Below are positions 13,601-23,964 of a DNA stretch of 60,000 nt, piece after piece. The stretch is from assembly GCA_903813345.2 (NCBI GenBank), contig CAIIXF020000007.1, positions 18,341,564-18,401,563 of the forward strand. The letters run 5' to 3'. Position numbers and translations under genes: made by a program. The notes under the pieces are model-generated. The model saw nothing but the letters and a program-made list of their open reading frames with translations, was not told the origin of the DNA and ran no database searches. The stretch comes from Owenia fusiformis. Its lineage: Eukaryota; Annelida; Polychaeta; Sabellida; Oweniidae. The stretch's first letter is position 1; each line of letters opens with the position of its first letter.

Positions 13601-14212
13601 ATTATTTAGCCATAATTTGAAGAAATCTCAAAACAATGCAAAGGATAGACACCCATACATAGGTGATTTTGGAAAAATAAAATGCAAAACCTGCTTGATC
13701 AAGTTGTCAGATTATTAGAAAAATATTCTGAAATACTTTTATACTAGAGATTTAACAAGGTTAGCAATTCCAAGGTATATCTGCCTGTATCAAATATATA
13801 GTTTTCTTGTATTCAACAATAGCTCACTCAAAGCATAAAATCAAAACTTTCCAGTCATTTTCAAGGCAGAGACTATTTAATATTACTGTATGAATCTGTC
13901 TGCCAAATATGACGAAAATCAATCCATGAGATTCAGTTATTCCATAGACCTCTTATATTTCATATGAACATTGTCTCATTGTCTACATTACAGAGGATTT
14001 ACGTATCCAACTGTACTATATTTTATATCAGCCGTTTATTAAGAATGTATTTTTATGGTTATTTCAGGCAAAAAGAACTTGGAAATAGAGGCATTGATGG
14101 TAGCAGTGAGTGGAGTAGATTAGCTGATCCTGACTGCCTCTTTGTGGAAACATTTGACAAACTGTATGAAAGAATTTATGATATTACAAGAAAATCATGT
14201 GAAAAAGTGTAA
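7602..14212 (+). CDS. Secreted cysteine-rich/vWA-domain protein B (8 exons)
   Basis: Exons: 7602-7641, 8143-8208, 8649-8921, 9125-9202, 11682-11899, 12887-13012, 13153-13286 and 14068-14212, with consistent phases, giving 359 residues. Exon 1 is a signal peptide (MYFTVFFLMLLG). Exon 2 is a short basic linker (PKGRKGKD). Exon 3 carries eight cysteines, including CYFYQC and RCPDGLG, like a peritrophin-A/CBM14 chitin-binding fold. Exon 4 adds three cysteines (ICT, YEC, MKC). Exons 5-8 form a vWA domain with an intact MIDAS: DVSCS, TAT in the CGTATYD segment, and MSDG. Introns 1-4 are all phase 1, as in modular extracellular proteins. This is gene one of three in the tandem array. The inferred product is secreted, perhaps a chitin or matrix-binding adhesion protein; vWA plus chitin-binding architecture is known in mollusc shell-matrix proteins such as Pif and BMSP. 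The exact ligand is unknown. Confidence 0.85.
9345..10730. other. Block present in gene B intron 4 but absent from C
   Basis: Sequence on both sides matches C at about 18690 (ATAAATTGTTG before, AGTCGCATTTAAC after), so about 1.38 kb is either inserted in B or deleted in C. It has no clear terminal inverted repeat. An open frame at 10421-10735 (+) of 104 codons was not recognised and is probably non-coding. Confidence 0.6.
10862..11071 (-). pseudogene. Inverted duplicate of exon 4 in intron 4 of gene B
   Basis: Read on the minus strand, 10957-10882 repeats exon 4 of the same gene with only a few differences (TPWFECGQFFEAL versus TPWYECGQYFEAL). The reading frame stays open through the copy and for about 35 codons upstream of it, including a further cysteine (DDRCVVHRPAKNEG). 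A GTATGT donor-like site follows at about 10865. It could be a relic of an oppositely oriented paralogue or an inverted duplication. It cannot be spliced into the plus-strand gene B. Confidence 0.75.
12060..12650 (-). repeat. 'GCCATTTT' interspersed repeat in gene B intron 5
   Basis: Inverted copy of the family seen at 54.6-55.4 kb. It contains the reverse complements of the 'AGTAGTGGAGCGATTTTGTTCATA' and 'CCCCATAGGGTATG' segments. An equivalent copy sits in the same intron of C (20100-20700). Confidence 0.8.
13438..13594. mobile_element. Small TIR element (mariner-type MITE) in gene B intron 7
   Basis: Ends read CAGTAAAACCTGT and ACAGGTTTTACTA, with TA at each border. The same element sits at the same place in C (about 21479-21634), and a decayed copy lies in D (about 29674-29830), so it was there before the gene duplicated. 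Confidence 0.5.
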
Positions 14213-15690
14213 ATCACTTCTGAAGATGCTTCAATTATGTTGAAGTTAATTATAACATTTGCACATGATCAACTTGGACATGAAAGGTGCACTATGTACT
14301 TTGTGATGAATCTTGTATGTCAATATTAGGCAATAAAGTTTGTGATAATGAAATAAACAATAGATGTTGTGTAATGACTCCTGGGCACAATTAAGACATT
14401 TCAATGGTACACATTTCCAAATAGCGATCAAACCATTCATTCAGACACTTTGAGAATTGAGATTAAAAAAATGTTTGCAAAATAAGCCTTCAAAATTTTG
14501 TCCGAATCTTATAACAAATAAGAAAAATATGTTTATTATTAAGGTAGTTCTGCACAAAAAATTGGCATCAAAATTCCATTTATGAATCAACAGAATTTGA
14601 AAGGTTTTTCAATAATCCCAGATATTTGACAAAAATTAAATCATGACAGGAACTGTTTCATGAATTATTAATCATTGTTATCCAATTGAATATATAAGCA
14701 CAAGTGCCAAAGGGAAAGGACCAAAAGTTGTAATGGAACTTAGCAAGAAAAAGCAAACTCTTAAAGGGTTCCGATTAGCATCCCGTATAAAAACAATATG
14801 GCGGCTCCAGGCGAATCAACTGGATCAGTTCATTTTTAAGAAAGAAGGGGAGTTCTGTAAAATCCAGTTTATTGAAATTGTCTTTGAGATAAAGTAATCC
14901 GTTTATAATGATTTTGAAAACGTTATCCAAAGAGTGATTGCGTTCAAAGAATACATGTACAACAGCCAATATAAATCCTTGTATTAGAAACCGGTTTGTC
15001 TTGCTTTGTTTCATTTGTAGGATATTTCATATGCCAAGCTGTGTGCTATTACGTTATGGGGAAATTTAGATGCCAATTTTTCCTTATTATACACAAATAG
15101 AAGATCCTGAAACTTCACCCATAAATGTGGAATTGATTTGTCAAAATAAAAATCACCCTTTTATAAATGTGTGACGATCTATAATATACTTATGCTATAT
15201 AACAGTTAGAGGTGTTGACACAACGACCTTGAACCTGTGAACCCTTGAGTATTATTCCGGGATCGGGCCTTTTATACTAAACGGTGAGCAACACCAGAAA
15301 AGAGCATTCGATTTGCTAAACGATATGCGTCACCCTTTAAGTGTATACCAGTCAAGAAAAACAGACCCTATATAGCCCAAAACATTGTGAGAATTTTACC
15401 ATTTATGCTCCTGTCTTTTGTTGAAGATATCATTGTTTTGATAATGCCAAGCATGACTAATGACTAATCAGTTCTGAAATTTCAAACCAAAAACATGCTT
15501 GAAAATTTCAAATTACTCGACAAACTGATCAGAATGTAGCCATAAGGGACATGAAAAAACTAGAAAATTTGATGAATATCAGAATGAAAGAACTAAGAAT
15601 TATGAAGTTGGTTCGAACTTAGATCTACCCAATCAAACAGTGTGTTGACAATTCTGTCTAATAGCAAAATAACATTTAATAGGATATTTT
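14213..15690. other. Intergenic region B-C
   Basis: Holds the 3' flank of B with an AATAAA at about 14331, the unit boundary at about 14535, a 572-bp insertion (listed separately) and the start of the conserved 5' block of gene C. No gene seen apart from the open frame inside the insertion. Confidence 0.5.
14765..15336. mobile_element. 572-bp insertion flanked by TTAA
   Basis: The same region before gene D (about 22780-22795) runs straight from AAGCAAACGC into TTAAGTATATACC. Here the sequence between two TTAA sites is extra, with short ends AGGGT/ACCCT. TTAA duplication is typical of piggyBac-type and Kolobok-type transposons. Inside, minus strand 15014-14775, is a 79-codon open frame with FFLKNELIQLIRL that I do not recognise; it may be captured host coding sequence. 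Confidence 0.6.
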
Positions 15691-15861
15691 ATGACCAATC
15701 TTGATGGGTCATGGCAACATAAAATTGATCATACATCATATTTCATCAAGATGAGCTTTATAAGCAGAAATGGCATTGGTCCTTTCTTTTATTGTGTAAT
15801 ACTGCGAGGCAATCATTTATTAACTCACTACAAGGAAAGAGAGAGCATTAGGCAAGTGCAG
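15691..15861 (+). other. Upstream exon of gene C, open and in frame with the signal peptide
   Basis: A 57-codon open frame ends exactly at a CAG|GTAAGT donor. Joined to the acceptor before 16490 it would continue in phase 0 through seven codons into the ATG of gene C. Gene D has the same arrangement (23145-23315). In B it is broken by a stop, so 5' UTR is the more cautious reading. If translated it would add about 64 residues in front of the signal peptide. Confidence 0.4.
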
Positions 15862-16510
15862 GTAAGTAATAAAATTAACAAAACAAAACATCAAATCCAG
15901 TAGCAAATTTATCCAAGAAACGTTTTCCAAAGCATTGGCTGTTTCTAAGATTCATTTGATTGCGCTGATTTAAAACATCTTTGTAAGGATCTAACTATAA
16001 ACACATCTGGATTGATTTTCCTTAAAAGTTTCAAAATGACAACAAATAGTCTTGTATTTTAAAGGTTCTTATTATTTTGTTAAAATCTTTTTGTGATATT
16101 TGTTTTAGCTAGTTGGGATATATGTCCTAAAATCACTAATTGATCAGAAGGCAGTGAAGATGCAATAGCACAAATGTGCCCAGTTCAAATATAAATTTCA
16201 GTTATAGTGGTGTTCATAGCCTGCAGTATCAATCATAGTAAAGGTTTTTGCATTCCTCTCAAGCTTTGATCTAAGAATTCACTTTAACTTTGCATTCTTA
16301 ATTTGCTAAAGGGCGGTATTATACAGTTTATAAACAGTTCTATGCAGTTTATATTCGATTTGATAAATTATTAAGTATCTCATAACAAAGCATCAAATCA
16401 AAGGTGATTTTTAATGTTTATAGTTTGCATCAAGCAATTGTTGGATCCTTTAAAAACATGTATAAGTCAATTTGCTTTTCTATCACTAGGGTCTAGCAGC
16501 TTCCCCAGAG

Positions 16511-19500
16511 ATGTATTTCACAGTCTTCTTCCTCATGCTTCTTGGAACAGGTGATTTTACATTAGACTTTAGAATTTCAGAATATGTAAGCTATATTACA
16601 TAGTTCTTGTTTTAAGGTTTTCAAGCCAGTAAAAAACACAGCTGTGCAGACATTCTTTTAAGGCCCTATATACCGTTTAAACCACTTTGACTTATATTAT
16701 AGTACATGTACATATATGTAAAAGTATTTAAATACAAATGTGTGCATTATAAAAGTTGAGCATAAAATCATAAATTGAATCGTTGAACTTAATTTCAAGT
16801 CAAATTTTTCAAAAAAATGTCTCAAAGGGTTTACGATAAAAAAAAAAAGTAATATATTATGAATGATTAGACTTAATTTCAAACATTACAAAGGCTTTTA
16901 AAAGGAATCCCTTTTCCAACAGATGGTATATATCTTAATAAGTACCAAATCTCACAGCTACAACAAATGTTATTTTCAATCCATGTATGTTTTATTCAAA
17001 TATTTAGGTTACTATATTTCACACTTTTTTTTATTGAATGGCCTAATCTAACAACCCCAGCATTATTTTCCAGCATGGTGTAGATTATCTGGACCAAAAT
17101 CACGAAAAGGAAAAGACCCCAATGATGAAATACGGCAAAGTATGAAATTATTTTATATGATGAAATGTTTTTTGAGTAAGCTTCTCAAACTTTTGACTGA
17201 GTATCGCAATATTATACATTGTTTAAGGATTTACTTACATTATACATACAGTATATATGTATAATACATGTACATGTATATGGCAATAAAGTAGGTGCGA
17301 GTAGGTAGTTACCAGTTTCACCACCAGGTGGCTCGCTCGGGTCAGATAGCATGGCGCGTATAGAAGAACGTTCACTTTAACTTAAATTACATCTGTTTTA
17401 GTGGTTCAATTTCCATATAACCCTTATGTATCTAATAGTTATACAAATTAAAATATGTCCAGTAAAAGAAAATGTTATCTGTCTAATACAATAAAAGATA
17501 TTTCATTTTTGTGATTTTGTAACATGGGGTCTATGGGGAATCAACCCGAACAAGAAGTCACATTTTCAAAAAAAATTAAATTTTCAAAGTTGAAAATCAA
17601 TTTTCGAAATTAGTTTTTAGTTGTACCTTTACATGCAGTTTTCAAATATGACATCACTTTGAGTGAATTTTGAATATTTAACGACATAAATTAAGATTAT
17701 TTCTTCTTGCATCTAGTCTATTCTAGCAAATCAACTGTTTCACGCCCAGTGATCAGACAAAATGGATGGAGGGGGAGTAGGCAATTTCTGCAAGAAAATT
17801 CAACAAAACTGAAAAGTTTCACCTCCATTCTCTCCCCCTTTATCTAATTTCAATAGATTGATTATTAATACACTAGTATGTTTGCAAATATTTTATATAT
17901 CTAATTCTTGATTGAAGAAGCCATCACAGTGCTGAGTGTCATTTCCACTTAACATAGATTTGACTATATACGGTACATAATATTTTGTCAGAGGACAATT
18001 GTCCAGCAAAATATACTGCGGGTGACCCGAATATCCCCATCACCTATAACAGCGATCCCTGCAATGCAACATTACCACAAACTCCACAATGCTACTTCTA
18101 TCAATGCGAACGTGGGGAGTATGAAAAGTTCCGCTGTCCTGATGGACTTGGAGTTAATTCAGATTTTGTTTGTCAATACAAGAAGAAAGGAACGGGTTCA
18201 AATGTCAATCCATGTACAGTCCCATTTAAGGACTGTACAATGTCACTGGAAGAAAAGGGTCTCAGTAAGTATGATTATAATCCTATGTCTTTTTTATTTC
18301 CTTTTTTGTTTTGTTTTTATATTTATTATATATAATTCTGTTATTAATTAAGTTGTTAAAACAAACTTGGTTGCTAATAAACAATACAAATTATAAATAG
18401 TACCATGGGTACTGGACATATAAGAGGAGATCAGAGATGCCCTTAACTTCAATATATCTTTATGTAGAGATATGCACCCCCTGGTATGAGTGTGGACAAT
18501 ATTTCGAAGCTCTGATGAAATGTGTGGACAAAGCCCAGCAAAATGGTATCGTATTAATACCTCGCTAACTATAATAACAATATTCTTCGTATATTCCTAA
18601 CGCACTTAGCAAGTAAATTCGCTATAACCACAACCAAATGAGCGTAAACTATTAGTAAGAACAAAAAATTGCGCATAAACCCATAAATTGTTGTAGAGTC
18701 GCATTTAACTTTCAATTTCATAATAATTACAAAATAAGTTGACCATGTCTAGGGTTCATCGAAACTATAGGTGTTCATTGACATACCATCCAAACATTTG
18801 ACCAAGTATCGGCATTACAAAGTGTTCAAATATGAAATATAAACATACCTTCCCTCTAAGACCTCCATTTTGCTGGGCTTTGTCCACTCATTTCATCAGA
18901 GCTGCGAAAAATTGTCCACACTCATACCAGGGGGTGATATGTAGACCCTCATTTTTCGCTGGTCTATGAACAATATATCTATCATCACTGATAAGCTCTG
19001 ATTGCTTGAAGTCATTTATTGATCTTGTTGCCAAGCAACAAAATGGATGATTCAAAATGTTCTATAAAGATCTGAACAATAAACGTTATTTTGTTGCACA
19101 ATTAATCAATATTATGCATTTGTCTACTTTAAAATCATGATGCTTCAACTTCATTTAACTTCCATATAATGACACATATAGATGAACACAGAGATACTCA
19201 AAAACACCCATGACCAGTCATGGGGTCTATTTCTCGAAAATTAGTAAAGTTACTAATTAGTTACAAGATTTCGCGAAAGTTTATAACTTTTTAGTAAGTT
19301 TACTGATGATAAGGTTTGTGACATCATGATTCTAGTTCCCATATTCCATTGTTAGATGTGACGTTATTGCAGTTCCAACAAAACTATATTAATGCGAGAG
19401 TCATATTAGCATGTGAGAATATAGTCCATAACTGTTATCAACAAAAGTAAGTAAGTCAAAGAGACTTAGGGAAAACTTACAAGACCTCCAGAGGTGTACC

Positions 19501-22253
19501 TAAAGTTATGATAAAAATCACACTTGACGTCATTGTTTAGTAACTTTGAGAAAAAAGTTGCTAGTATTCGCAAAGTTACAAACTTTCGAGAAATAAACCC
19601 CTGGTGGTGTTCAGATCAGACAATTCTACTATTATGTATGTATGTATTTTATTGTTCTGATTAATGTAGACACTAGATGTTTTTAAATATTATATGTTTC
19701 ATGGAAATTTGATAATTTACAGATGACCGGGAAATTGATGTATGTGGAATTGACCTTGTAATTGCTGTTGATGTCAGCTGTTCTGTTGAATCTGTCGACA
19801 AAATTATAATGAAACAGTTTATAACTAGAGTATTGAAGAAGCTACCAATAAAACCAGGACAAACACAAGTTGCTGGATACACATTCTCAAAGGAGTTGAA
19901 ACATATAACATTCTTGAATGAATTCAATATTAAAAAAGAGGTAAAGTATCACTTTGACTAAAAAAAGTCCAATACTACTTGGCCAAATCCCAACTAGACA
20001 ACAGCAACGCCAAAGCGTAGTAAATCCCATCGAACAGCCGTGGCTGGCATTTTTACAAACAAAGAATATAGCTCACTATAGCCAAATTGTCATCAGAAAA
20101 TGTAATATGCTTCTAAGTAGGCACATATAAACTTTCAACAAAACGCACACAGGTACATGTCAATAGCAGCCATTTTTCAAAATGACCGCCTACTTGCCAA
20201 AATGTCAAAAGACAGTGTGCCATGCTTGTAGTATTCACATATCAAATATGAACAAAATTGCTCCACTACTTTTCGAGTTACAGTTTTTGGTGGCCATTAT
20301 TCAAAAGTGTCACTAGACAGTGTGCCATGCCAATAGTATTCAAATACCAAATATGAACAAAATCGCTCCATTACTTTTCGAGTTACAGCAAAAATCGTAA
20401 AATAGCCTGTAAAGGCCACCATTCTTCAAGATGGCTGCCATGTGCTTCTTTGATATCTACATTTCTAGCTAAATTAATGTCCTATATAACCTTTTTATAT
20501 TTGAAACATATTGCTATTACAATTCTACATATTGAACCTAATTCACTTTAAAATCGGCACTAAAATGGCCACCATTTTTAAATGAAAGCCATTTTGATAA
20601 TCTGCTTTCGAGCAGAACTTCTACCCCCATAGGGTATGTATGTACAAAAAATATGAACAAAATTATTTTTCCTGTTGAAAATACACCCTAGATATTTGTA
20701 ATCTTCAACACATGCAATCACTTCAATATTGAATTTAAAAGTTTCACCTGATTTAGTGTAAAAATAATAGCTTTTGTTTTAACTGTGTTGACAACAAGAT
20801 GATAGTTTTAGAAAAAAATCAAAGAGAGAGTCTAGCATAGATTGTGCCCCAGATTTAGAGTTAGCTATTAATACGAAATCATCTACCAAAAGTAGTATGT
20901 TACATGGACAGATTCTTATTCCTTAAGGTGATTGAACGTTTTGAGAAATATTCTATTGATGGCAAACCCTGTGGAACTGCAACATATGATGCTATAGAAC
21001 AAGCTAGAAATGTTTACTTTACTGAGGCAAATGGAAGAAGAAAAAACAAAAAGGTATGACTCCTTATTATCAATATTAAAGGAAATACACTCGACAAGGT
21101 TAGGACCCTCATTGAATTCTTGATTTTTCCACAAAATATGGTTGCTGCAATCTAGTAAAGTGTTTCACATCACAAAATGTTACCTAATTGCAGGGAATCT
21201 TCTTAATGATGTCTGATGGATTTACGAATCCCCCAAATCGAGTAAATGACACCCTAGCACAAATTGATAAATTCAAAGAAGAGTACCCAAATGTGAGACG
21301 ATGTGTAATAGGTCTAGACAATATTAGGTAAGTAGTAATTTACTCATACATGTATATCAAAATCAGTTTTCATAATAAGAAATACTTCACAATGAAATAT
21401 TTGCAATCTACTATTTAAATACCTTTGATTTCTATGTGATAAAGGCATACATTTTTGATATCTCAAAATTTTCAAGTACAGTAAAACCTGTGTATATTGA
21501 ACATTTTGGCAAGAAAAAATGATCAGTGTTGGATGTGTTCACTACAGAGAAGGTAATTTATACAGAAGCCAGTAGAGTATGTGTGAAGGAAGGTTGTCCA
21601 CTAGAGAGAGATATTCACTAGGACAGGTTTTACTATATTTTATTATTTAGCCATAATTTGAAGAAATCTCAAAATAATGCAAAGGATAGACACCCATACA
21701 TAGGTGATTTTGGAAAAATAAAATGCAAAACCTGCTTGATCAAGTTGTCAGATTATTAGAAAAATATTCTGAAATACTTTTATACTAGAGATTTAACAAG
21801 GTTAGCAATTCCAAGGTATATCTGCCTGTATCAAATATATAGTTTTCTTGTATTCAACAATAGCTCACTCAAAGCATAAAATCAAAACTTTCCAGTCATT
21901 TTCAAGGCAGAGACTATTTAATATTACTGTATGAATCTGTCTGCCAAATATGACGAAAATCAATCCATGAGATTCAGTTATTCCATAGACCTCTTATATT
22001 TCATATGAACATTGTCTCATTGTCTACATTACAGAGGATTTACGTATCCAACTGTACTATATTTTATATCAGCCATTTATTAAGAATGTATTTTTATGGT
22101 TATTTCAGGCAAAAAGAACTTGGAAATAGAGGCATTGATGGTAGCAGTGAGTGGAGTAGATTAGCTGATCCTGACTGCCTCTTTGTGGAAACATTTGACA
22201 AACTGTATGAAAGAATTTATGATATTACAAGAAAATCATGTGAAAAAGTGTAA
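16511..22253 (+). CDS. Secreted cysteine-rich/vWA-domain protein C (8 exons)
   Basis: Exons: 16511-16550, 17074-17139, 17992-18264, 18468-18545, 19723-19940, 20928-21053, 21194-21327 and 22109-22253. All lengths are identical to those of gene B, giving 359 residues. Domain order is the same: signal peptide, basic linker (PKSRKGKD), eight-cysteine chitin-binding-like domain, three-cysteine exon 4, then vWA with DVSCS, TAT and SDG. From exon 5 on it is almost identical to B. The first part of exon 3 (AKYT, YNSDP) instead agrees with D, so the gene is a mosaic. The exon 6 acceptor is CCTTAAG, a weaker pyrimidine tract than CCTTTAG in B. No disabling change was seen in the coding exons. Confidence 0.85.
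17284..17725. other. Block shared by introns 2 of C and D, absent from B
   Basis: The segment from CAATAAAGTAGGTGCGAG to CTAGTCTATTCTAG occurs at the same position in D (25328-25770), while B passes directly from ATACATGCATATTACA to CCTAGCAAATC. It supports a common 5' half of C and D. No TIRs recognised. Confidence 0.6.
18843..19035 (-). pseudogene. Inverted duplicate of exon 4 in intron 4 of gene C
   Basis: Same inverted copy as in gene B, with the exon 4 match at about 18865-18940. Here a change makes ATGAAATGAGTGG on the minus strand, so the frame has a TGA where exon 4 reads TGT (Cys). It is therefore decaying, and no function as an exon is likely. Confidence 0.75.
20100..20700 (-). repeat. 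'GCCATTTT' interspersed repeat in gene C intron 5
   Basis: Near-identical to the copy in B intron 5 and in the same place; duplicated with the gene. Confidence 0.8.
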
Positions 22254-23144
22254 ATCACTCTAGAAGATACTTCAATTATGTCGAAGTTAATTATAACATT
22301 TGCACATGATCAACTTGGACATGAAAGTTGCACTATGTGATGAATCTTGTATGTCAATATTGGGCAATAAAGTTTGTGATAATGAAATAAACTATAGATG
22401 TTGTGTAATGACTCCTGGGCACAATTAAGACATTTCAATGGTACACATCTCCAAATAGCGATCAAACCATTCATTCAGACACTTTGACAATTGAGATTAA
22501 AAAAAGGTTTGCAAAATAAGCCTTCAAAATTTTGTCGAAATCTTATAACAAATAAGAAATATCTTTATTATTAAGGTAGTTCTGCACAAAAAATTGGCAT
22601 CAAAATTCCATTTACGAATCAACAGAATTTGAAAGGTTTTTCAATAATCCCAGATATTTGACAAAAGTTAAATCATGACAGGAACTGTTTCATGAATTAT
22701 TAATCATTGTTATCCAATTGAATATATAAGCACAAGTGCCAAAGGGAAAGGACCAAAAGTTGTAATGGAAGCAAGAAAAAGCAAACGCTTAAGTATATAC
22801 CAGTCAAGAAAAACAGACCCTATATAGCCCAAAACATTATGAGAATTTTACCATTTATGCTCCTGTCTTTTGTTGAAGATATCATTGTTTTTGATAATGC
22901 CAAGCATGACTAATGACTAATCGGTTCTGAAATTTCAAACCAAAAACATGCTTGAAAATTTCAAATTAATCGACAAACTGATCAGAATATAGCCATAAGG
23001 GACATGAAAAATCTAAAAAATCTGATGAATATCAGAATGAAAGAACTAAGAATTATGAAGTTGGTTCGAACTTAGATTTACCCAATCAAACAGTGTGTTG
23101 ACAATTCTGTCTAATAGCAAAATAACATTTTAATAGGATATTTT
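22254..23144. other. Intergenic region C-D
   Basis: 3' flank of C (AATAAA near 22365), unit boundary at about 22565 and the repeated upstream block of gene D. It lacks the 572-bp insertion found before C. No gene seen. Confidence 0.5.
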
Positions 23145-23315
23145 ATGACCAATCTTGATGGGTCATGGCAACATAAAATTGATCATACATCATATTTCAT
23201 CAAGATGAGCTTTATAAGCAGAAATGGCATTGGTCCTTTCTTTTATTGTGTAATACTGCGAGGCAATCATTTATTAACTCACTATAAGGAAAGAGAGAGC
23301 ATTAGGCACGTGCAG
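23145..23315 (+). other. Upstream exon of gene D, open and in frame with the signal peptide
   Basis: Counterpart of 15691-15861. It has the same length, the same CAG|GTAAGT donor and the same phase-0 continuity to the acceptor before 23944 and the ATG at 23965. May be 5' UTR or an N-terminal extension. Confidence 0.4.
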
Positions 23316-23964
23316 GTAAGTAATAAAATTAACAAAACAAAACATCAAATCCAGTAGCAAATTTATCCAAGAAACGTTTTCCAAAGCATTGGCTGTTTCT
23401 AAGATTCATTTGATTGCGCTGATTTAAAACATCTTTGTAAGGATCTAACTATAAACCAACTGGATTGATTTTCCTTAAAAGTTTCAAAATGATAGAAAAT
23501 AGTCTTGAATATTAAAGGTTCTTATTAATTTGTTAAAATGTTTTTGTGATATTTGTTTTAGCTAGTTGGGCATATGTATCCTAAAATCACTAATTGATCA
23601 GTAGGCACTGAAGATGCAATAGCACAAATGTGCCCAGTTCAAATATAAATTTCAGTTATAGTGGTGTTCATAGCCTGCAGTATCAATCATAGTAAAGGTT
23701 TTTGCATTCCTCTCAAGCTTTGATCTAAGAATTCACTTTAACTTTGCATTCTTAATTTGCTAAAGGGCGGTATTATACAGTTTATAAACAGTTCTATGCA
23801 GTTTATATTCGATTTGATAAAATATTAATTATCTCATAACAAAGCATCAAATCAAAGGTGAATTTTAATGTTTATAGTTTGCATCAAGCAATTGTTGGAT
23901 CCTTTAAAAACATGTATAAATCAATTTGCTTTTCTATCACTAGGGTCTAGCAGCTTCCCCAGAG

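Noticed and set aside
13964-14067. Open frame extending gene B exon 8 upstream
   Set aside because: The frame runs through the TTTCAG acceptor of exon 8; the upstream part is intron, and the same holds for C and D.
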